Positions 16,271 to 23,783 of a stretch of DNA of 53,686 bases are shown here, one piece after another; within the stretch, counting starts at the first letter, position 1; each line of letters begins with the position of its first letter. The translations under genes and the position numbers were made by a program. Origin of the DNA: Actinosynnema pretiosum (GTDB taxonomy: Bacteria; Actinomycetota; Actinomycetes; Mycobacteriales; Pseudonocardiaceae); assembly GCF_024171695.1 (NCBI RefSeq), contig NZ_JAMTCF010000034.1, forward strand, positions 1-53,686. Reading direction: 5' to 3'. Below the pieces are notes generated by a model. The model was not told the DNA's origin and did no database searches. It worked only from the letters and a program-made list of their open reading frames with translations.

Positions 16271-17788
16271 CTACCAGGTCGAGATCGTGCGCCGGTCCAC
16301 CTTGCCGCTCGGGGTGCGCGGCAGCGACCCGGCCAGCTCCACCTTCGTCGGGACCATGTGCTCCGGCAGCCGCTCGCGCAGCGCCGCCAGCGCCGCCACC
16401 GGGGAGAAGTCGGTCCCGGACGGCACCACGTGCGCCCGCAGGTGCCGGTCCTCCGCCGCGCCGCCCGCCAGCACCACGACCGCCGCCGACACCTCGGGCA
16501 TCGAGTTCAGCAGGGTCTCGATCTCGCCCAGCTCGATCCGGAAACCCCGCAGCTTCACCTGGGTGTCCCGCCTGCCCAGGTACTCCAGCCCGTCCTCGGC
16601 CACCCGCCCCAGGTCACCGCTGCGGTACGCGGGCGTGGTCGGGTCCAGCGGGTCCGGCAGGTAGCCCTGCGCGGTGCGCTCGGGCAGGTTCAGGTAACCG
16701 GGGCCCACGCAGGCGCCGGAGATCCACAGCTCGCCCACCTCGCCGTCCGGCAGCACCCGCCCGTCGTCGTCGCACACCCGCACCGCGCTCCCGCGCACCG
16801 CCCGCCCGATCGACGGCAGCACCGGCCACGACGCCACGTCCTCGGGCAGCTCGTGCCACGTCGACACGTGCGTTTCCGTGGTGCCCCACTGGTTCACCAG
16901 GCGGCAGTCCGGGAGCCGGGTGAACAGCGCCCTGATCCGCTCGCTGATCTGCATCTGCTCCGCCGTGGTCAGCACCTCGCGCAACGGGTGCGCCTGCGGC
17001 GAGGCGTCCTCGGCGAACAGCGCCAACGACTGGAGCACCACGAACGGCAGGAACAGCCGGTTGACCCGCTCGCGCTCCACCAGGTCCCACAGCAGCTGCG
17101 GGTCGAGCCGCTCGTCCTCGTCGCAGCACACCAGCGCGCCGCCCTCGCCGAGCGCGGTGAACACCTCCTGGAACACCACGTCGAACGACGCGGGCGCGAA
17201 CTGCAGCGTCCGGTCGCCCTCGCCGCACCGGCTGACCTCGATCTGCCAGGCGATCAGGTTCTCCAGGTTGTGGTGCTCGTACAGCACGCCCTTGGGCAGC
17301 CCGGTGGAACCGGAGGTGTAGACGATGTACGCCAGGTCGAGGCCTTCCGCGCCGGTCGGCTCGGCGGCGTCGGCCACGCGGGCGAACACCACGTCGCCCA
17401 GTTCGTCCACAACGGACAGACCGGCGAAGCGGTCGACCGGTCCCCGGTGGCCGATCACCAGGCCCACGCCCGCGTTGTCGCGCATGTAGACCAGCCGGTC
17501 CGTCGGGTACGACACGTCCAGCGGCACCGCCACCGCGCCCGCGCGCAGCACCGCCAGGATCGCCACCACCAGGTCGGCGGACCGCTCCAGGTGCAGCCCG
17601 ACCCGGCCGCCCGCCGCGCCCAGCGCCACCAACCGCCCGGCCACGGTCTCGGCCTCGTCCCACAGCTCCCGGTAGGTCAGCACCCGGCCCGCCGCGCGGA
17701 CGGCCTCGGCGTGCGGGTGGCGCTCCACCCGCTCGGCGACGCGCGCCAGCACGGGCGGGAGCGGGGCGGTGTCCAGCGGTGCGGCCAT
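16271..17788 (-). CDS. Stand-alone NRPS adenylation domain
   Basis: I chose the ATG at 17788 because GAGGA lies six bases upstream; it gives 505 residues. Core motifs are YTSGSTGLPKG (A3), NQWGTTETHVST (A5), YRSGDLGR (A7), GRRDTQVKLRGFRIELGEIE (A8) and the A10 lysine in TPSGKVDRR. It activates an amino acid as the adenylate and loads a separate carrier protein. Aligning A4-A5 to GrsA gives specificity residues D-V-Q-F-T-A-Q-V-S, nearest in my memory to proline codes (D-V-Q-x-x-A-x-V) but not a match. It is the last gene of the leftward operon. The free PCP at 34291 is a plausible partner. Confidence 0.9.
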   Translation of the reverse strand: MAAPLDTAPLPPVLARVAERVERHPHAEAVRAAGRVLTYRELWDEAETVAGRLVALGAAGGRVGLHLERSADLVVAILAVLRAGAVAVPLDVSYPTDRLVYMRDNAGVGLVIGHRGPVDRFAGLSVVDELGDVVFARVADAAEPTGAEGLDLAYIVYTSGSTGLPKGVLYEHHNLENLIAWQIEVSRCGEGDRTLQFAPASFDVVFQEVFTALGEGGALVCCDEDERLDPQLLWDLVERERVNRLFLPFVVLQSLALFAEDASPQAHPLREVLTTAEQMQISERIRALFTRLPDCRLVNQWGTTETHVSTWHELPEDVASWPVLPSIGRAVRGSAVRVCDDDGRVLPDGEVGELWISGACVGPGYLNLPERTAQGYLPDPLDPTTPAYRSGDLGRVAEDGLEYLGRRDTQVKLRGFRIELGEIETLLNSMPEVSAAVVVLAGGAAEDRHLRAHVVPSGTDFSPVAALAALRERLPEHMVPTKVELAGSLPRTPSGKVDRRTISTW

Positions 17789-17796
17789 CGGTTTCC

Positions 17797-19173
17797 TCAC
17801 TTGTGCCAACCGGTGTCGGTCACCGGGCTCAGGATGATGCGGCGCGGGCGCTCGGCCCGCAGCAGGACGCGGTGCAGCGCCCGCTGGATCTCGGCCTGCC
17901 GACGGGCGCTGGGCTCGTCCACGTAGACCTCCAGCTCGTAGCCCTGGCCGTCGTCCTCGCGCCGGACGCGGGTCACCGCGCGGTGCACGCCGGGCAGCGC
18001 GCTCGCCGCCTCGCGCACGGACGGCAGCCAGACCTTCTCCCCGTTGACCACCAGGGAGTCCGAGCGGCGGCCCCGGAAGTAGTGGTAGCCGTCGTCGTCG
18101 ACGGTGAACAGGTCGCCGGTGGCCACGGTCCGGTGCGCCACCAGCGGGCTCGGCAGCCCGGCGGGGAGCCTGCGGCGCAGCGCGGTGTCCGTGTGCACCA
18201 GCAGTTCCGCCGTCCCGTCGCCCACCGGGCGCAGCGACGTGCGCACGTCCCGCAGCGGCAGGCCGGTGGACGCGTGCCGGTGCGCGGGCTCGGCGTGCGC
18301 GGCCAGCGTCGCGACGCGCGGACCGGCCTCGCTGAGCCCGTAGGTCAGGTACAGCTCCAGGCCGGGGGCGGACGAGAGCAGCTCGCGGGTCAGCTCGGGC
18401 GGGCAGGCGTCGCCGCCGACGGTCAGCACCCGCAGGTCCGGCGGCGGCCCCGACGCGGTGAGCCCGCGCACCAGGGAAGGCGTCAGCGAGGACACCGTGA
18501 CCCCTTGGCGCGCAACGACTTCCCGGTACTGGACCGGGGTGAACGGCGGACCGGACACCACCAGGCGGGAACCGGTCACCAGCGCGGCCAGCGCCTGGGC
18601 GACCAGGCCGTACGAGTAGTGCAGCGGCAGGTTCACCAGCACGGTGTCGTCCGGTCGCTGGCCGATCGCCTCGGCGTGGCGCCGGGCGTTGCGCAGCAGG
18701 GCGTCCACGCCGTGCACGCAGCCGCTGGCGATGCCGGACGTGCCGGAGGTGGTCAGCACGACCTCGCCCGGCGACAGGTGCGGGCGCGGCGCGCCGGGCA
18801 GGCGGACCAGGTCCAGGTCGCCGACCCGCGTGACGTGCCCGGCCCCGTAGCGGTTCGGGTCGAGCACGGGCGCGAGCACCGCCGACGCCCCGATCCCCTC
18901 GGCCAGCGCGGTGATCCGCCCGGCGCCCGCCGATGGCGCGACCGGGACGGGGACGCAGCCCGCGCTCAGCACGGCGAAGAACGCGGTGAGCATCCGGACG
19001 CCGTTGGGCGCGGACAGCAGCACGGCCGAACCGGGTTCCAGGCCGAGCGCGCCCACGACCTCGGGGAGCGGCGCGGGTGGTGCGCCGGGCGCGTCCTGCT
19101 CCACGACCCCGGCCAGGAAGTCCACGAGCGCGCGCTCGGAAAGTCCCGGCGCGGCGAGCGGGTCGGCGGTCAC
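17797..19173 (-). CDS. AMP-dependent acyl ligase (ANL superfamily), atypical
   Basis: The GTG at 19173 overlaps the upstream stop by GTGA and gives 458 residues. The P-loop TTSGTSGIASG lacks the usual PKG lysine. The A5-like segment is TYGLSEAGPR, the hinge ATGDLFTVDDDGYHYFRGR is clear, and the protein stops at TDTGWHK, exactly where the A10 catalytic lysine motif normally lies, so the C-terminal tail is unusually short. It probably activates a carboxylic acid and loads the operon ACP, or serves as a starter-acid ligase. Substrate unknown. Confidence 0.82.
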   Translation of the reverse strand: MTADPLAAPGLSERALVDFLAGVVEQDAPGAPPAPLPEVVGALGLEPGSAVLLSAPNGVRMLTAFFAVLSAGCVPVPVAPSAGAGRITALAEGIGASAVLAPVLDPNRYGAGHVTRVGDLDLVRLPGAPRPHLSPGEVVLTTSGTSGIASGCVHGVDALLRNARRHAEAIGQRPDDTVLVNLPLHYSYGLVAQALAALVTGSRLVVSGPPFTPVQYREVVARQGVTVSSLTPSLVRGLTASGPPPDLRVLTVGGDACPPELTRELLSSAPGLELYLTYGLSEAGPRVATLAAHAEPAHRHASTGLPLRDVRTSLRPVGDGTAELLVHTDTALRRRLPAGLPSPLVAHRTVATGDLFTVDDDGYHYFRGRRSDSLVVNGEKVWLPSVREAASALPGVHRAVTRVRREDDGQGYELEVYVDEPSARRQAEIQRALHRVLLRAERPRRIILSPVTDTGWHK

Positions 19174-19703
19174 CGGGCCAGCACCGAGGTGCGCGCGTGC
19201 TGGCGGCCCGCCTCGTCGGCGTCGTGCGCGGTCACCAGCGCGTAGTCCGCCGCGCCCGAGCGCAACCAGGCCCGCGCCACCGTGCGCGCGGCGGGCAGCC
19301 CGTCCGCCGGGCTCGTCGACAACGTCATGGTGGGGCCACGGAAACCGTGCAGCAGGCACACCAGGGTGCCCGCGCCGCCGGGGCTCGCGCCCGCGAACTT
19401 CAGCGGTGACACGCGTCCGCGCGGCACGGCCTTCGTGGCGAGCTCGGTCATGGTCCACAGCGTGCAGCGCGCGCTCACCAGCAGGACCGCGACCTGCGCC
19501 GGGTCGCGCTCGACCGGTTCGGCGCTGTCCGCCAGCGCGTTCCGCACCGACTCGGCCACCAGCCAGGCCACCGGGTCCGCGTACACCGAGGGCAGGGTCC
19601 CGCGCTCGGGTCCCAGCGCCTCGCGGTGCGCCGAGCCTGCGCCGACCACGCGCAGGCCGGTGGCGGAAAGCGCTTCCCGATACGCCTCCGAGGTCACGTC
19701 CAC
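19170..19703 (-). CDS. Half-length ketosynthase-like protein without catalytic cysteine
   Basis: This 177-residue protein corresponds to only the N-terminal half of a thiolase-fold ketosynthase. GPTMTLSTSPADGLPAA aligns with the KS nucleophile loop GPSLTVSTACSSGLAAV, placing Pro132 where cysteine should be. No histidine or lysine of the second half exists. The GTG overlaps the full KS by 10 bases and the stop overlaps the ligase start, so production is coupled to both. Comparison with chain-length-factor subunits suggests a partner for the full KS, but halving the fold is unusual. It does not look like decay, since the frame is intact and coupled. Confidence 0.78.
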   Translation of the reverse strand: MDVTSEAYREALSATGLRVVGAGSAHREALGPERGTLPSVYADPVAWLVAESVRNALADSAEPVERDPAQVAVLLVSARCTLWTMTELATKAVPRGRVSPLKFAGASPGGAGTLVCLLHGFRGPTMTLSTSPADGLPAARTVARAWLRSGAADYALVTAHDADEAGRQHARTSVLAR

Positions 19704-20815
19704 GGCACTCCCTCCAGCAGCAGGCAGGTGTTGAAACCGCCGAACCCGAGGGTCACGCTCATGCCGAGCCCGTCTCGAACCCGCGTCGTGCCGCCGATCG
19801 GCAGGGGCAGCGGGAAGCCCGGCAGGACGTGCTCGGTGCCGTGCACCGGCGGCACGACCCGGTCGCGCAGCGCCAGCACCACCGCGATCGCCTCCAGCGC
19901 CCCGGTCGCGCCGAGGGTGTGCCCGAACGCGCCCTTGGTGGCGAAGCCGACCGGTGGCGCGGTGGGGAAGAGCTCGGTGAAGCTCGTGGCCTCCACCGCG
20001 TCGTTGACCGGTGTGCCGGAGCCGTGCGCGTTGACCACGCCGACGTCGGCCGCCTCGCGACCGGCCGCGCGCAGCGCCCGCTCCACCGCCAGGACCACGC
20101 TGCCACCGCTCAGGTCCGGCGCGGCGGGGCTGGCGGCGTCGTTGGCCGAACCGGCGCCGACGACCGCCGCGCGGGGGCGCGCGCCCCGTGCCCGCGCCGA
20201 GTCCGCCGACTCCAGCACGAGGAACCCGGCGCCCTCGCCGAGCAGGGTGCCGTCGTGCCGGGTGTCGAAGGCGCGCAACGAGGTCGGGGACATCGTGCCC
20301 AGCGCCGAGTGGCCCAGCCGCTTCGCGTCGGTGAGCACGTCCGACCCGCCGCACACGCAGATCTCGGCCTCACCGGCGGTGATCAGCTCGGCCGCCAGCA
20401 GCACGCTGTCCGAGCCCGATGAGCAGGCCGTGGACACCACGACCGGCGGGCGGGCCATCCCCAGCTCGGCCGTCACGTCCCGCGCCCAAGTGTCCATCGT
20501 GGACACTCCGGTGGTGTCGGCGTGCGCGCCGTAGCTGGTGCCCAGCACCGCGTGCAACCTCGGGTCTGCCGGGACCAGACCCGCGTCGGCGAGCGCCGAC
20601 CGCAGGGTGTCCGCGGCCAGCACGTGCTGGCGCCGCGCGGGTTCTGCGGGCAGTCCGGGCACGGCCGCCGCCGCGGTGTTGCGCAGCGGGTGCGGCGAGG
20701 GCACCGGCCCGATGCCGGTGCGCCCCTCCAGCAGCGCGCGCCACACCCGGTCCGCTCCCGCGCCCAGCGCCGTCGTCCAGGCCAGGCCGGTGATCCAGAC
20801 GGGTGGCGCGCTCAC
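19694..20815 (-). CDS. Type II beta-ketoacyl-ACP synthase
   Basis: GTG at 20815 overlaps the hotdog gene stop and gives 373 residues, slightly short for the family. The nucleophile Cys131 lies in VSTACSSGSD, His264 in VNAHGSGTP, Lys294 and His299 in KGAFGHTLGATGALE, and the C-terminal GFGGFNTCLLLE is intact. It should condense an acyl primer with malonyl-ACP on a free carrier. Neighbours include its half-size homologue, an ACP and an aminotransferase, but no ketoreductase, so its beta-keto product is likely transformed otherwise. Confidence 0.92.
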   Translation of the reverse strand: MSAPPVWITGLAWTTALGAGADRVWRALLEGRTGIGPVPSPHPLRNTAAAAVPGLPAEPARRQHVLAADTLRSALADAGLVPADPRLHAVLGTSYGAHADTTGVSTMDTWARDVTAELGMARPPVVVSTACSSGSDSVLLAAELITAGEAEICVCGGSDVLTDAKRLGHSALGTMSPTSLRAFDTRHDGTLLGEGAGFLVLESADSARARGARPRAAVVGAGSANDAASPAAPDLSGGSVVLAVERALRAAGREAADVGVVNAHGSGTPVNDAVEATSFTELFPTAPPVGFATKGAFGHTLGATGALEAIAVVLALRDRVVPPVHGTEHVLPGFPLPLPIGGTTRVRDGLGMSVTLGFGGFNTCLLLEGVPWT

Positions 20816-21315
20816 CACAACTGCTCGCCCAGGTCCGCCGTCCTGACGCGCACCAGGGTGCCCCGGAAGGCGGCGACGAGCTTGCCGTCCACGGTGGCGC
20901 GGCAGGAGAAGAAGAACGTGCCGGACACCAGCCGGTCGGCGCGCACGTCCAGCAGCACCCGGTCGCCGGGCACGACGACCTTGGTGAAGCGGGACTTCAC
21001 CGAACCGATCAGGGTCAGCTCGTCCTCGCCCAGCGGGCTGGTCTCCAGCTGGTAGAGCACGATCCCGGACTGGGCGAAGGCCTGCATCAGGTGGCTGCCG
21101 GGGTAGATCGCCCGCTCCGGGAAGTGCCCGGCGATGGCGTCGTTGTTGCCCGACACCGAGAGCACGGACACCAGGTGCGAACCGGGGACGTACTCCTCGA
21201 CCCGGTCGACGTAGATCATCGGGTGGCGGTGCCGCAGCCACCGCTTCAGCTCGGTGAAACCCATGGCGCGCTTGGGTTCGCGCACCTCGGGGGTGGTGGT
21301 GTCAGCGTGCGCCAC
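20812..21315 (-). CDS. FabZ-like hotdog protein with substituted catalytic residue
   Basis: The 167-residue protein has the FabZ/FabA hotdog signature AGHFPERAIYPGSHLMQAFAQSG. The catalytic histidine is kept at His64, but the residue aligned to the FabZ glutamate is Gln78 (FabZ GVLxIEAxAQ). The family removes water from 3-hydroxyacyl-ACP. Without the acid, and without a ketoreductase in the cluster to make its substrate, ordinary dehydration is doubtful. It may bind acyl-ACP, isomerise or hydrate. The GTG start at 21315 overlaps the thioesterase end by 14 bases; a later ATG at residue 18 is also possible. Confidence 0.85.
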   Translation of the reverse strand: MAHADTTTPEVREPKRAMGFTELKRWLRHRHPMIYVDRVEEYVPGSHLVSVLSVSGNNDAIAGHFPERAIYPGSHLMQAFAQSGIVLYQLETSPLGEDELTLIGSVKSRFTKVVVPGDRVLLDVRADRLVSGTFFFSCRATVDGKLVAAFRGTLVRVRTADLGEQLW

Positions 21316-21712
21316 GGTCGTGCTCCTTCAGCAGGGTCGCGATCGGCTCTGGCAGCGGGGTCGGGGTTCCGGTGCTCTGGTCCACCACACCGAGGGTGAG
21401 GGTCCCGGTGGCCAGCGGCTCGCCGTCCGCGCGGCGGACCTCGGTTTCGGCGCGCAGCCGCACCACGCCGAACTTCACCTTGGTGACCAGCAGGTCCAGC
21501 TCGTCGGGGAAGCGCGCGGGGGAGTGGTAGCGGATCGACAGCTCCGCCACCACCAGGTCGAGCCCGTGCCCGGCCAGCGCGGTCAGCCCGGCGCCGATCC
21601 GGTCCAGGTGCTCCAGCAGCGCCGTCTCCATCAGCGAGGCGTAGCGGGAGAAGTGCACGAGACCGGACGCGTCGGTGTCCACGTGCTCGACGCGGCGGCG
21701 CACGGCGGTCAC
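21302..21712 (-). CDS. 4HBT/YbgC-type hotdog thioesterase
   Basis: GTG at 21712 overlaps the aminotransferase stop and gives 136 residues. The start VEHVDTDASGLVHFSRYASLMETA matches the 4-hydroxybenzoyl-CoA thioesterase active-site helix, with the catalytic Asp at position 14. The rest is one hotdog fold. It should hydrolyse acyl-CoA or acyl-ACP thioesters. Similar small enzymes release chains in enediyne and type II-like systems, so it may free the amino acid product for activation by one of the ligases. It is the second hotdog protein in a row in this operon. Confidence 0.88.
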   Translation of the reverse strand: MTAVRRRVEHVDTDASGLVHFSRYASLMETALLEHLDRIGAGLTALAGHGLDLVVAELSIRYHSPARFPDELDLLVTKVKFGVVRLRAETEVRRADGEPLATGTLTLGVVDQSTGTPTPLPEPIATLLKEHDRGAR

Positions 21713-23082
21713 AGGTGCGCCTCGGCGAACGCGCGGGCGCCCTCGTGCAGGCGCGCCACCAGTTCGCCCGCCTGCTCGGGCGTGGTGGTCAGCGGCGGAG
21801 CAACGCGCATGGTGGGGAACACGTAGCGCAGCCCGTGCGAGCGCCTTCCCGCGCCGGACATGAACTCCACGTACACGCCGGAGCGGATCACCTGCTCGCG
21901 GAACGCGGTCAGCTTGTCCGCCGCGCGCTCGGTCAGCTCGACGCCGTGCATGACGCCGAGGCCGCGCGACTCGCGGAACACGTCGGGGAAGGACCGCACC
22001 AGCTCGTCCAGCAGGCCGGTGAGGTGGCCGCCCAGGTGCGCCGAGCTCTCCAGCAGGCCCGAGGAGACCACGTGGTCGATGCCGGAGCGGATCACCTCGC
22101 AGGTCAGCGGGCGCAGGTCGGAGGTGGCGATGGCGCCGGTGGCGCGCACGGTCAGCTCGCGGCGGGCGATCACCATCGACGTGGACAGCGCGCCCATGCC
22201 CAGGCTCTTGCCGATGACCGTGACGTCGGTGGGGATCGGGCCGCGCTCGTCGGTCATGCCGAAGAACCGGCCGGTCTTGGCGAAGGTGAGCACCTCGTCG
22301 GCGATCACCAGCGCGCCGGAGGAGGCGGCCAGCTCGGTGAGGCCGCGCAGGTAACCGGGTGGCGGCACCAGGATGCCCGCGTCGCCCTGCACCGGCTCGA
22401 CCACGACGGCCAGCACGCGGTGGCCGTGCTCGGCGAAGAACTCCTCGGCGATCTCCAGCTCCCCGTAGGGGATGTGCCGCGTGGTGACGCCGAAGTCGCC
22501 GGAGTCCTGGGCGGGCAGGCCGACCCGGTAGTGCCTGCGGTTGAGCACCGGGACCAGGCCGGAGGTCCAGCCGTGCCAGGCGCCCTCGAAGCCGAGGACG
22601 ATGTCCCGCTCCGCCTTGCCCTCGGCGTGGCGCAGCCTTCGCCGGTCGAACCGGGACTCCAGCGCCAGGCGCAGCGCCAGCTCCACGCCCTCCGAGCCGG
22701 AGTTGCGCCCGCTGACGTGGTAGTCCGACACCGGGAAGCGGTCGGCCCACAGGCCTTCGCGGCCGAACAGCCGGGACAGCAGGCGGGCGCGGCTGACCGA
22801 GGCGACCTCGTCGGTGACGTACTCGCCGTGGTCGACGGCGCGGACCAGCGCGTCGCGCACCACCGGGGACCCCGCGCCGAGGCAGGCGCTGGCGTACCCG
22901 CCGCTGGCGTCGAACACCTCGAACTCGCGCCCCGCGTCCGCGCCCCCCAGTTCCACGAACCGCTGGACGATCCCGCTCGCCCCAGTGCAGCCGAATGGCA
23001 GGCGCGCGCCGTCGTACTGGTTCATGTGCGCGGCTCGGTCGAACCAGTCGAGCTTTTCCTGCTGGGTTCCGACGTTGTCCAT
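21709..23082 (-). CDS. Class III PLP-dependent aminotransferase
   Basis: The 457-residue enzyme starts at an ATG with AGGAG nine bases upstream. It has NSGSEGVELALRLA for phosphate binding, the PLP-ring aspartate D262 in VIADEVLTF, and the Schiff-base lysine K292 in VIGKSLGMGA. The family transfers amino groups to aldehydes or ketones at non-alpha positions, including beta-keto thioesters in beta-amino acid pathways. Lying between an ACP and a thioesterase/KS set without a ketoreductase, it most plausibly aminates a carrier-bound beta-keto or omega-oxo group. A separate GSA-like role cannot be excluded. Confidence 0.92.
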   Translation of the reverse strand: MDNVGTQQEKLDWFDRAAHMNQYDGARLPFGCTGASGIVQRFVELGGADAGREFEVFDASGGYASACLGAGSPVVRDALVRAVDHGEYVTDEVASVSRARLLSRLFGREGLWADRFPVSDYHVSGRNSGSEGVELALRLALESRFDRRRLRHAEGKAERDIVLGFEGAWHGWTSGLVPVLNRRHYRVGLPAQDSGDFGVTTRHIPYGELEIAEEFFAEHGHRVLAVVVEPVQGDAGILVPPPGYLRGLTELAASSGALVIADEVLTFAKTGRFFGMTDERGPIPTDVTVIGKSLGMGALSTSMVIARRELTVRATGAIATSDLRPLTCEVIRSGIDHVVSSGLLESSAHLGGHLTGLLDELVRSFPDVFRESRGLGVMHGVELTERAADKLTAFREQVIRSGVYVEFMSGAGRRSHGLRYVFPTMRVAPPLTTTPEQAGELVARLHEGARAFAEAHL

Positions 23083-23138
23083 CGGTGCTTACTCCTGGTT
23101 CTTCTGGAAACCGATTCCCGGTGCAGCAGAGGTTTTTC

Positions 23139-23405
23139 TCAAACCTTCGCTTCGGTTTCCTGGCGGAGCTTGAGGACGAGTTCGGAAATGGTTCGGATGC
23201 TGGTGAAGTTCTCCGTGTAGAAATCCTCGTCGCTGATCGTCACGCCGAACGCGTCCTCGCACTGGACGCGCAGTTCGACGAATCCGAGCGAGTCGATGCC
23301 GAAGGTGGTCCGCAGGCCGTCGTCGAGGCCGATCCGGTCCTCGGGGACCTCCACAAACAGGTCTTCCACCAGCATCGATCGGATGCTGCGCTGGATGTCG
23401 TCCAC
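23139..23405 (-). CDS. Acyl carrier protein, first gene of leftward operon
   Basis: The GTG at 23405 has GGAAGGA about 10 bases upstream and yields 88 residues. The phosphopantetheine site is FGIDSLGFVEL with Ser39. The acidic helices and the ENFTSIRTISELV C-terminus are normal for a type II ACP. It is 56 bases upstream of the aminotransferase and opens the operon, so it likely carries the intermediates handled by the ketosynthase, aminotransferase and hotdog enzymes. It differs from the PCP at 34291, indicating two separate carrier pools. Confidence 0.9.
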   Translation of the reverse strand: MDDIQRSIRSMLVEDLFVEVPEDRIGLDDGLRTTFGIDSLGFVELRVQCEDAFGVTISDEDFYTENFTSIRTISELVLKLRQETEAKV

Positions 23406-23783
23406 GGGGCGGACGTCCTTCCGCTCGGTGTGCCGAAGCACGCTGAAGCCCTCCGCGAGGAGGGGGTCAGGTGGTTTGTCGCGAACAGTGCCGCAAAAGG
23501 ATCGGGTGGAGTTCCGGGCCGCTCGGCAGCCGGTGCTCCGCCGTGCTGGATTCAAGCTCAAGAGGGTCTCGTATGCAACAGTGCATCGGGCATGTCCGGC
23601 GCTGTTCCTGATCATGACGCCAGTGCTTAACCTGCGGTTCAACCGGTCTCGACCGACCTTGTCGGACCGGTTCCGCTGTGCAAGACTCCCGGCCGCACCC
23701 GGCAGTTCCGCCGGACTCCGCTCCCATTTCCCGCGATTTTTCCGCGACTTCCGCCCACCGGTCAGAGCAGGCGAGGGAACAGC
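23406..23783. promoter_or_regulatory. Bidirectional promoter region of the biosynthetic cluster
   Basis: This 378-bp spacer separates the two divergent operons. It contains two clear dyads: AACCGGTC at 23641-23648 with GACCGGTT at 23665-23672 (perfect, 16-base spacer), and AACAGTGC at 23577-23584 with GCGCTGTT at 23599-23606 (one mismatch, 14-base spacer). They are the best candidates for binding sites of a cluster regulator. No regulator gene lies inside the cluster. Confidence 0.5.

Noticed and set aside
16209..16271. GCCCGAC/GTCGGGC inverted repeat between convergent genes as terminator
   Set aside because: The arms are 48 bases apart and one runs into a stop codon; too weak to call.
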